A program made the position numbers and the translations under genes. The notes under the pieces were generated by a model. That model did no database searches and was not told the origin of the DNA. It was given only the letters and a program-made list of their open reading frames with translations. From Elusimicrobia bacterium RIFOXYB2_FULL_49_7 (lineage in GTDB: Bacteria > Fibrobacterota > OXYB2-FULL-49-7), in assembly GCA_001800515.1 (NCBI GenBank), contig MGVN01000186.1, positions 1 through 27,906 on the forward strand: a stretch of DNA of 27,906 nt. The letters run 5' to 3'. Positions 1 to 7,600 of this stretch are shown here, piece after piece; position 1 is the stretch's first letter, and the number at the start of each line of letters is the position of its first letter.

Positions 1-1071
1 CGTCCCGGACGGCAGGATGAGCGTGGCGGAGAGCGGGGTATTCATCCCGATGACAACCTCCTCACTGTCAAGCAGGCGCAGGATTTCGATGAAAAAATCG
101 GGATTGAAACCGATGGTGAGCGGTTCGGCCTCATACTTGACCGTTACCGCGCTCCGGCCTTCTCCGTGAAAATCGCGGTCCGAGGTGGTAATGGTAAGCG
201 TATTGGCATTAAAGGCAAAACGAACCTGGCGGGTCCGCGAATTGGACATAACCGAAATACGTTTGAGGGCTGCAAAGAGTTCATCGCGACGCACCACCCC
301 TTTTTTCTCGCTCTTCTTCGGGATGGCTTCCTCGTAATTGGGATACTCACCTTCAATAAGCTTGGTGGTGAGCACCGTGTTCTTGACAATGAATTGGGCG
401 TACAGTTTCCCCACACGCACAGCCACTTCCTCGTCGCCATGGATCAGGATTTTGCTCAGATGGTCCAGGGCTTTGGGAGGCAGGATCAGGGATATCTTGT
501 CTGATCCGGAAACCGCCACCCCCTCCTCCTTACACAAGGAGAGCTTGTGTCCATCCGTGGCCACCATGCGAAGCACGGACCCTTCCAGCTCACACAGCAC
601 GCCTTTCAACGCAACGCGGGTGGTATCCCGTGCCGTTGCGAAACGGACCCGGGTGGACATTTCATCGAGTACGCCGCCTTTGAGGGTGAACCGGCTGACT
701 TCGTTGAAATCCGGGTTTTCCGGAAATTCATCGGGCGACTGGATGGGCAGCTTGAATTCGTCCTGGGCCGTCGCGATACGCAGCAGGCCGGACGCGTCGA
801 GTTCGAGTTCAATGTCGGTCTCCGGAAGTTCCTTGACAATATCAAAGAATTTTCGGGCATTAACGATGAAATCGCGCGATTTGGGAACCGGTTTAATCTC
901 AACGCTCGTATGAATGGAGAGATCGAGGTCCGTGGCACGCACCGACAGGGTGGAGCCGTCCACGCGGACATGGATGTTGGATAATATTTGCAGGGTCGAA
1001 CGGACCGGAACGATATTGATGACCTTCTGCAGGACGGAAACCAAGTTCTCTTTTCTGACCGGAAATTTCAT
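1..1071 (-). CDS. dnaN: DNA polymerase III sliding clamp (beta subunit), 3' end cut by window edge
   Basis: The ring-shaped clamp tethers the replicative polymerase to DNA. On the minus strand the frame runs open from ATG at 1071 to the window edge, giving 357 codons. The start reads MKFPVRKENLVSVLQKV, typical of DnaN. Internal stretches match the family: DLDLSIHT near residue 75, the FPENPDF region, a VATDGHKLSL-type segment in the middle domain, and GFNPDFFIEIL near the end. The family is usually about 365-375 residues, so only some 10-15 C-terminal residues are missing. GGAG lies just before the ATG. The gene follows the FecR/CsgG-like gene after an 85-base gap that holds its own promoter (1126-1154). 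dnaA and recF are not visible here. Confidence 0.95.
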   Translation of the reverse strand, partial: MKFPVRKENLVSVLQKVINIVPVRSTLQILSNIHVRVDGSTLSVRATDLDLSIHTSVEIKPVPKSRDFIVNARKFFDIVKELPETDIELELDASGLLRIATAQDEFKLPIQSPDEFPENPDFNEVSRFTLKGGVLDEMSTRVRFATARDTTRVALKGVLCELEGSVLRMVATDGHKLSLCKEEGVAVSGSDKISLILPPKALDHLSKILIHGDEEVAVRVGKLYAQFIVKNTVLTTKLIEGEYPNYEEAIPKKSEKKGVVRRDELFAALKRISVMSNSRTRQVRFAFNANTLTITTSDRDFHGEGRSAVTVKYEAEPLTIGFNPDFFIEILRLLDSEEVVIGMNTPLSATLILPSGT

Positions 1072-1125
1072 GGGGACTCCTTCCAACGGTGGCCTAATCA
1101 ACCGCGCCGAATCTGCATAAATAAT

Positions 1126-1154
1126 ATAATAAACAACTTTTCCAGCACAAGCAA
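1126..1154 (-). promoter_or_regulatory. Sigma-70-type promoter for dnaN
   Basis: On the minus strand, TTGCTT (1149-1154) is followed by a 17-base spacer and TATTAT (1126-1131). Transcription would start near 1119, about 48 bases before the dnaN ATG. The element lies in the short gap after the preceding stop codon. It was found by eye and has not been tested. Confidence 0.5.
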
Positions 1155-1156
1155 AA

Positions 1157-2386
1157 TCACCGGGCGATCAGAGGTCGTAAGCGGGCATCCACGGTGTCAA
1201 GGATTTGGCGCACAACGATACCGGCCGCACTGCGGGCAAAGAGCGTGTCTTCCAGAGAGAAGGGATGCTTGGCCAAACCATCGAAAACCCCTTTCTCGTT
1301 TTCCAGAAAAAGGGTGCTGTCGGACAGGGGAAAAGCACCGAGCATCCGTCGGTCAGCCGGACTTTCCAGGGACAGCACCACCGACAGTCCGCACCGCTGC
1401 ATGCCCCAGGTGCTGGAATCGCGAATGCCGCCTTTCCGGGTCGTCTCAAAATAGAAATCCGTGATGCGTCCGGTCAGAACAAGAACCCGCTCTTTGGCTG
1501 CACCGTGTGTTGCCCTTGTTGCAGGGCCATCCGCAGGGCCTTCGAAAGGCCCGGTATAAAATTGACGGAGACGATCCGTGATCATCATCGGAAGAGCCTG
1601 TTCCAGGTTCCACACACCTCGGTAATCCGACTCGTTCTGAAAGGGAAGAATCCGGACCTTATCGTAACGTACATCCGAAAGAAGCGCGAGCAGGCGGGCC
1701 TGACGCTCGCGGTGATGCGCACGCTCCGATGCCATCAGTGCGGAATCCGCGGCCCCCATCCAGTCCAAATAAGCGGTGTCCGCTGGAACAGCCGCTTTAG
1801 GCATTTCGGAGGATCGTCCCGCATAGAGCCGGAACACCTCAGGCGGGGCGACAGTGTAGGCCCCTTTTCCCTGAAGCGGCCGAACCGTGGCCACGCCATT
1901 GATAGGGAACACAAGACTTTGTCCGCGTCCGTCCTGCGCCACCAAACAGGAGGCATCGTGAGGAAAGGAGGCCCGTACCAGCGGCGTAATGATATCAAAC
2001 CGATAATTCGAACTGTCATTCTTGGACGCAACAAGGAACAGAGTCCCCCGTAATAGGGTGATGGACTGTATGCGCGTACGATCGCGTGATGAGCCGGCTT
2101 TTTCGATGCGAACTTCCGTTTCCTCATTCAAGAAGAGGCGACAAGGCCCTTCCAGGGATAGCACGGAAATGCTCTCTTGACCGGTCCGAAAGCGGTCGCT
2201 TTGATGAATCCGGTTGTTGGGTGCGGCAAAATCCCAGGCAAAGGTGCCTGAATCACACCGTTCCAGAATTCCCTGAACGCTTTCCACGGTCCCGACTTCC
2301 TGCCGGGGCGCGCCAACAGCAAGGGCGACACAACAGGCCCCTAATAAAAGTATTTGTCTGAAAAGTTTATTTCCTGCTTTTGTCAT
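1157..2386 (-). CDS. Exported FecR-domain protein with CsgG-like C-terminal domain
   Basis: This is a 409-residue exported protein of unknown function. The N-terminus (residues 1-26) has K/R followed by a hydrophobic run containing LLGAC. That could be a lipobox with Cys17, or an ordinary signal peptide cut near residue 26; I cannot decide. Residues about 30-190 look like a FecR domain (VGTVESVQGILERCD, then a long stretch of beta strands). Residues about 235-405 resemble the CsgG/curli-assembly fold: VRILPFQNESDYRG, an ALPMMITDRLRQF helix, VLVLTGRITDFYFE, and a final AAGIVVRQILDTVDARL helix. The start overlaps the end of the DUF2914 gene by 20 bases, so translation is probably coupled. No sigma-factor gene is nearby, so a classical FecR anti-sigma role is not indicated. 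The C-terminal assignment is by fold-like pattern only. Confidence 0.75.
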   Translation of the reverse strand: MTKAGNKLFRQILLLGACCVALAVGAPRQEVGTVESVQGILERCDSGTFAWDFAAPNNRIHQSDRFRTGQESISVLSLEGPCRLFLNEETEVRIEKAGSSRDRTRIQSITLLRGTLFLVASKNDSSNYRFDIITPLVRASFPHDASCLVAQDGRGQSLVFPINGVATVRPLQGKGAYTVAPPEVFRLYAGRSSEMPKAAVPADTAYLDWMGAADSALMASERAHHRERQARLLALLSDVRYDKVRILPFQNESDYRGVWNLEQALPMMITDRLRQFYTGPFEGPADGPATRATHGAAKERVLVLTGRITDFYFETTRKGGIRDSSTWGMQRCGLSVVLSLESPADRRMLGAFPLSDSTLFLENEKGVFDGLAKHPFSLEDTLFARSAAGIVVRQILDTVDARLRPLIAR

Positions 2387-2936
2387 TCTCTACACTTTCC
2401 CCTCCCCTTTTCGGACTGAGACTATGGAAGAGGGGGGTATGTTTTATTAATATAATATTAAATACCTGCGTTCGGAGCAGTTTTCCATCTTCGGAAAGGA
2501 TGTCCACAGACCAGATGCCGGGATGGTTCCGTCCGATACGAAACACGCTGATGCCGAGCGAATCCGCGGGAAGAAGCCGTAATGAATCGGTAAAAAACAC
2601 GGTATTACCATAATACCACCGGCAAAGAAGGGGAACAGCACTGCGGGCCAAGCAGTGATAGCGGAGATGACAGCTCATGGTCTGCTCCCGCTCATTCGGC
2701 TCCATTTGAAAGAAGGGAATATTCGCCGGAGAAAGCCGGCCCAAAAAGTCGCCCTTCCGAATTTCTGCGGAAAAGTCGCTGAACCAGGCCGAGGAGGGAT
2801 CCGAACCCGGCAGCGCATCCGGGGAACCGGAAGCAAAGAAGGCGGTCCAAGCCCGGAAATTAGCCAGACAAAGAAAAAGAAGAAGGAGCAGAACAAGCCA
2901 GGGCAGGAGCCGAAAACGGTCTAAACGAATCCGCAT
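2367..2936 (-). CDS. DUF2914 membrane-anchored protein
   Basis: A 189-residue protein. Residues 10-28 form a single strongly hydrophobic segment (LLPWLVLLLLLFLCLANF) after a basic N-terminus, so it is probably an inner-membrane anchor with the rest in the periplasm. Residues about 90-165 fit DUF2914, a small beta domain of unknown function: WYYGNTVFFTDSLRL, then GIWSVDILSEDGKLLRTQVF, which corresponds to the family's closing pattern of G-x-W-x-V-x-x-x-x-x-D-G-x-x-L followed by F. It begins 20 bases after the lysA stop and overlaps the next gene by 20 bases, so it lies in the same transcript. The last 20 or so codons, past the domain, are AT-rich and include ATA and TTA codons unlike the rest. 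Confidence 0.75.
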   Translation of the reverse strand: MRIRLDRFRLLPWLVLLLLLFLCLANFRAWTAFFASGSPDALPGSDPSSAWFSDFSAEIRKGDFLGRLSPANIPFFQMEPNEREQTMSCHLRYHCLARSAVPLLCRWYYGNTVFFTDSLRLLPADSLGISVFRIGRNHPGIWSVDILSEDGKLLRTQVFNIILIKHTPLFHSLSPKRGGESVENDKSRK

Positions 2937-2956
2937 GGGTTACCCTCACTTCAGCG

Positions 2957-4198
2957 TCAGACCTCGCCGCGCACCAGGTCCTCCGACGTCTCACGCCGGC
3001 GCACAACTCGGGCGGTTTCGCCCTCCACCAAGATCTCGCAGGACCGCGGCCGGCTGTTGTAATTGGAGGCCATGGAAAAACCGTAGGCACCGGCGCTCAT
3101 CAAGGCAAGGAACCCGCCCTCGCAGACACCCTCAACCCGCCGCGCCCGGGCAAACGTGTCGGACGATTCGCAGATGGGCCCGACCACATCCGCCACCAGG
3201 GGCGGCAAATGAGACGCACGCTCCACCACGTTAACTTCATGGTAGCTGTCGTAAAAAGCGGGGCGAATCAGATCGTTCATGCCTGCATCCGTAATCACAA
3301 AAACCTTTTCCGCCGTCTTTTTGATGTAAAGGACGCGGGTTACCAAAATACCGGCATTGCCGGTCAGATACCGTCCGGGCTCGCAAATCAGCTTCAGGCC
3401 GGTCGGCTTGATAAGCGGGATAATGCGTTCGGCCAACTGCGGCAGCGTAAAGGGTTGTTCCTCATGATAGACGATGCCGAACCCACCGCCGATATCGAGT
3501 TCCTGAAGCGGAATCCCTTGCCGCTTCAAATCCGCGGCCAGGGGAATCAGCTTGTTCAGCGCCTCCACATAAGGTTCCACGGACAAAAGCGGGGAACCGA
3601 GATGGACATCCATGCCGACCACGCGGACATGTTTCAACCCCATGGCCTCCTGATAACAAGCAGCCGCTTCGCTGATCGGCAGACCGAATTTGTTCTCCTT
3701 CTTACCGGTCGTGGTCTTGGCATGAGTTTTAGCATCCACATCCGGATTGAGACGGAAACCGATACGGGCAATCCGTCCGGATTCCCCGGCCAACCGGTTG
3801 ACTGCAAAGAGTTCCGGCATGGATTCCACATTAAAGAGATGAATGTCGTTTTGGATTGCATAGGTGATTTCTTCCGCCGTCTTGCCCACCCCGGCATAAA
3901 CAATGCGGTCAGCCGGAATGCCCGCTTTAAGCGCCCTGTACAGCTCGCCTCCGGAAACGATGTCCGCACCACCGCCCGCCTCAGCAAACAGTTTGAGCAC
4001 GGACAGGTTGGAATTGGCTTTGACCGAGCAGGCTACGAGCGGATTACAAGCCTGAAAAGCGGAGCGCACCTCATGGAAACGATCCAAAAAGGCGCGACGA
4101 CTGTAAACATACAGGGGAGTGCCGTGCGTTTCGGCCAATGCTTGTACCGACATTTCCTCACAAAAAAGTCGGTTATGATGATAATGAAAGGGTTCCAT
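2957..4198 (-). CDS. lysA: Diaminopimelate decarboxylase
   Basis: LysA converts meso-diaminopimelate to L-lysine with pyridoxal phosphate, the last step of the DAP route. The 413-residue product matches the family length. Visible motifs are CSVKANSN with the PLP-binding Lys60, the glycine loop LDIGGGFG, EPGRYL, and CESSD, which stands where the active-site CESGD usually is. HLGSPL replaces the common HIGSQ. The start is ATG at 4198, with GGAGG five bases upstream. The in-frame GTG at 4204 lies inside that ribosome-binding site and is unlikely. It is followed by the DUF2914 and FecR/CsgG-like genes. Only about 27 bases separate it from the hairpin after rpsT, so it may be transcribed from the rpsT promoter. 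Confidence 0.96.
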   Translation of the reverse strand: MEPFHYHHNRLFCEEMSVQALAETHGTPLYVYSRRAFLDRFHEVRSAFQACNPLVACSVKANSNLSVLKLFAEAGGGADIVSGGELYRALKAGIPADRIVYAGVGKTAEEITYAIQNDIHLFNVESMPELFAVNRLAGESGRIARIGFRLNPDVDAKTHAKTTTGKKENKFGLPISEAAACYQEAMGLKHVRVVGMDVHLGSPLLSVEPYVEALNKLIPLAADLKRQGIPLQELDIGGGFGIVYHEEQPFTLPQLAERIIPLIKPTGLKLICEPGRYLTGNAGILVTRVLYIKKTAEKVFVITDAGMNDLIRPAFYDSYHEVNVVERASHLPPLVADVVGPICESSDTFARARRVEGVCEGGFLALMSAGAYGFSMASNYNSRPRSCEILVEGETARVVRRRETSEDLVRGEV

Positions 4199-4224
4199 GG
4201 TCACCTCCGAAACATCTAAACACC

Positions 4225-4249
4225 AAAAGCCCTAAAGATAGGGCCTTTT
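4225..4249 (-). terminator. Hairpin after rpsT, weak terminator or attenuator
   Basis: Read on the minus strand: AAAAG, GCCCTA, loop TCTT, TAGGGC, TTTT. The 6-bp GC-rich stem is perfect and flanking A/T pairs extend it. The T-run is only four long before GG, so termination is probably incomplete and lysA downstream may be reached by read-through. Confidence 0.65.
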
Positions 4250-4273
4250 GAAAAATTCCGTAAAAGGATTAAC

Positions 4274-4525
4274 TCAGGCCGCTTTGGCTGCCTTGGACAG
4301 GGCGCGATGCACTTTGGATTTGATACGCGCTGCCTTGTTCTTGTGGACAATTCCCTTCCGACTCATGCGATCCGCACAGGAGATAAGATCCTGGCCCATC
4401 TCGGAGGTGGTGCCCTTTTTAAACCTTTTTTCAAGCGTACGGAGGGTGGTCCGTTTCGCCCTGTTGCGCAAACGGGCTTTTTCATTGCGCCGGATACGGC
4501 CGATGGCTGATTTGTGATGTGCCAA
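4274..4525 (-). CDS. rpsT: 30S ribosomal protein S20
   Basis: S20 is a small helical protein that binds 16S rRNA in the small subunit. The 83-residue product starts AHHKSAIGRIRRNEKARLRN, which is diagnostic, and ends in the usual lysine/alanine-rich tail (HRALSKAAKAA). The start codon is TTG at 4525, with AGGAG about 8 bases upstream and no better start in frame. E. coli rpsT also begins with UUG, where it matters for low-efficiency initiation and autoregulation, so the rare start may be conserved for that reason. A hairpin follows at 4225-4249, then lysA. Confidence 0.96.
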   Translation of the reverse strand: MAHHKSAIGRIRRNEKARLRNRAKRTTLRTLEKRFKKGTTSEMGQDLISCADRMSRKGIVHKNKAARIKSKVHRALSKAAKAA

Positions 4526-4566
4526 AATTATTCTCCTTCAGAGGTTTTCGTTCAATGGAATGTACC

Positions 4567-4596
4567 AATATACACGATAGGCACGGACCGAGTCAA
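4567..4596 (-). promoter_or_regulatory. Sigma-70-type promoter for rpsT (and perhaps lysA)
   Basis: On the minus strand, TTGACT (4591-4596), an 18-base spacer and TATATT (4567-4572). The start would be near 4560, giving a leader of about 35 bases before the rpsT TTG. It sits directly after the stop codon of the giant secreted protein, and I see no convincing terminator between the two. Confidence 0.6.
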
Positions 4597-4607
4597 TAAT
4601 CCGTTGG

Positions 4608-7600
4608 TTATCGCGCCAATACCATCTTCCGAAGCAGCGTCTTTCCGCCACACTCCAACCGGCAGAAATAGACACCGGACGACACGGCTCTCCCTTTGGA
4701 ATCAGCATTCCAGACAACAGCCTGTCCCTTACCCGCTGAAAGCGGCTTGTTCAGAAGTTCGGCCACCACACGACCGCGTATATCCAGAACCGACAACCTG
4801 ACCCTCTGTTTCTCAACAAGAGCGCCGACACCATTGAAATGGTAGGGAATCGAAAAGACGATGCGGGTCGAGGGATTAAAGGGATTGGGTGAATTCTGAG
4901 CAAGGGTCAACTCGTCGTTCAGATTGGAAAGAAAGTCCGGATTATCCGTTACCACCAAAATCACGCTCTTCTTTTCACCGGACGTATTAATCGTCAGGTC
5001 TGAGACCGCCTTTATGTCCGAAATACCCTTTTCCAGGGAACCGGAAAAAATAAAGCAATCATCCGGAAAGGTTTCCGCACCCGAAACCTTGATATGAATC
5101 GGCCCGCTCTGACCTTGGGGATCAATGGTCAAATTCCATGTCCGGGTTCCGGGACCCGCCTTGCGGTAACTTTCCGAAAGCGCCATCCCCTTGTCTTGAT
5201 CCTCAAACCAAGCACGTACGCTTTTGCCAAACGGCGGCGGCGGTTCAGGTTGATCCATCCGCGGATTAAAGGCATCCTTGGCTCCGGGCTTGACCCCTGC
5301 CGCATTGCCCCGATCAAAGCGCCCGTTAAGCTCCACATCCATCTGAAGCGCCCATTCGTCCGCGTCTTTATAAAGTCCCTTGGCCAAAACCCGACGCAGC
5401 GGAGATGAGACATAAGGCAGATAACCGATGAGCAGGGTTTCGGGAACCGGAGAGAAATAAAAGGCGCCGATCAATGGCTTTAAAATCTCGTCTTCACAAT
5501 AGCTGCCGGAATCGGCATCATAGTAATAGGCCTTTGAACCCGTATTCAGGGAGACCGGAAAAGGATAAGGAGAGGAAAGCATATGCCAGCCGGTTGTCAG
5601 GAAAAAAGAAAAAGGCGCGGTATCCGGCGCGGCATACATGTTTGAAGGCATGGACAAAACAATGTCCCCCGCCGGCCAGTTCCAGTAAGCTCGGCCCCGT
5701 TCCAGTTGAAAACCGGAAGAATCAAGATAATCAAGATACCGCTCCTGATAGGAATCCCAGGAAAAAAGCGTTGAATCATTGAGTAGGGACAGCCTGCTTG
5801 CAGCCTTAGCCATTGATATGGCAGAGTCCGCATAACCGGCCATGACCCACGATTCCGCGGGCAGCACGGCAATACCCTCCGTAAGGGTGTCTTTAATAAC
5901 CAAGGAATAAGTGGAATCCAACAATGCCGAAACCACTCGCGCCTGCAGTGTTACCTGATAAACGCCATCCGGCAAGGGATAGAGATCAAAGGCCGTTATT
6001 TGATCGGTCGTGCGGGACAAAAGCTTGACAGGCGTAAAGAGAACACCTTCTTTTTTGACCATCAGACTCATCGGATAAAATGTGCCGCTATCCAGACCGG
6101 GCTGAACAAAGATCGCACGGAGATGGAGAAATCCGGGGCCTTTACACTGTTCAACCAGTGTGATACCGGGTGCATAGACACTCATTTCGATGGCACCGAT
6201 ATCGGGCAAGGTGTCCTGAACAAAACGGGAAGCACCCCGGAAATCGGAACGGGGAATGTCATATAATATATTATTAGCCCCTGCATCCTTGGCCGGGCTC
6301 GCAGAAGCAAGATAGGGGAAACGTCCGGTTTCGAAAATCGACAGCGTGGTGGCCAGATTGGTGGTCGGCCGGGTAGCGGATAGAACGATCCATCCATTGG
6401 ATTCCGGTTGCAGGATAGTCACCACAGCCCCGGAATCACAGGACTTGAAAAGGTTGTTCTTAACCGAAACGGCGATGGCGTCAGCAGCCATCCGTTTACC
6501 GATGACCACGCCGCCCATGCTGCAACTGTCGAAGATGTTATTGACAACCAGATTGCCTATTAAATTAAGCGCGGTTGACATATCACTGCTGCCTGCGGAC
6601 CCGAAATAAGCGCCTATCCAGGCGCGATGGAGGGTATTGTTGACAACCGAACAACTTTCAGGAAGATCAAACAGAATAGGGACGCCATCGGTCTTGTCAA
6701 AGATGGAATTAACCACGCGTATCTTCCTGACCGGCGTATTGGGTGTTGTGTTATGACTCGAGCCGTCGTTTTGATTATTATTCTGAGTACGAAAGGCATA
6801 GAGTCCCATATAACTGTTGTAAAAACGGCATTGTTCAAACGTGACGGATTGGCATCCTTCCAGCCCTGCACCGGCCCGTCTTCCATTGCGGAAATCCAAC
6901 CCCCGGATAGTCATATTATCAACACTGTCCATATACAGGGCCGTCATATTACTGTCGCCGTATATTTTAGTTTTGGCCGTATCCGTGATATTCCCTGTGA
7001 TGGTAATGCCCGATGCGTGGGAGAATGCGATAGGTATTCCTTTATAGGTTGACGATAACAGAATATCCTTTTCTCCGGCACGCACCGCTTCACCCACCGT
7101 ATAATAGTACCGCTTGACCGTACCGAGACGACCGATAACACTTTTCTCCGTGGCGCCCAGATGAAAAATCTGTCCTGCACTTCCTTCCAAGGTAATACCG
7201 GCAAGAACATCGAAGGCGCGAAGAAAAAGTTTTTTATTGCCCGTTGTTGTACCGGTATTGAACCGATAGTGTGAGGAATCAAGCGGAAAACGAACCGTGT
7301 CTACCCGGCTTCCGCAGGAAAGGGCGGCTTGGGTAAAAACGGTCCGCATCCGCTTCAAGGAATCCGAAGGATTTGATTGGTCAAATCCTTCACCGGATAT
7401 CTTAACCATGACATTACCGTCCAGGGTCATGAATTCGCTGCTTAATGCAGGCCCGGCTTCCCAGAGCCCACTGTCAAAGGGGCCTTTCAGGGAGAGCGCA
7501 AAATCAAAGGGCTTATTATCCGCGGAATAGGTGATACGAATAAGACTGTCATTCATATTGCGCGCAGTGCTTGTCTTAACATAAAGATTGCCTGTCGGCA

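Noticed and set aside
1205..2053. 282-codon open frame on the plus strand opposite the FecR/CsgG-like gene
   Set aside because: Composition is Arg/His/Pro-rich as in shadow frames, and the minus-strand gene has a signal peptide and translational coupling.
2447..2461. Perfect AT palindrome TTAATAT-A-ATATTAA
   Set aside because: It lies inside the DUF2914 coding region as Ile/Leu codons past the domain, with no T-run or promoter context.
3209..4219. 336-codon open frame on the plus strand opposite lysA
   Set aside because: lysA is complete and strongly conserved on the minus strand. The plus-strand product has no recognisable domain and no ribosome site.
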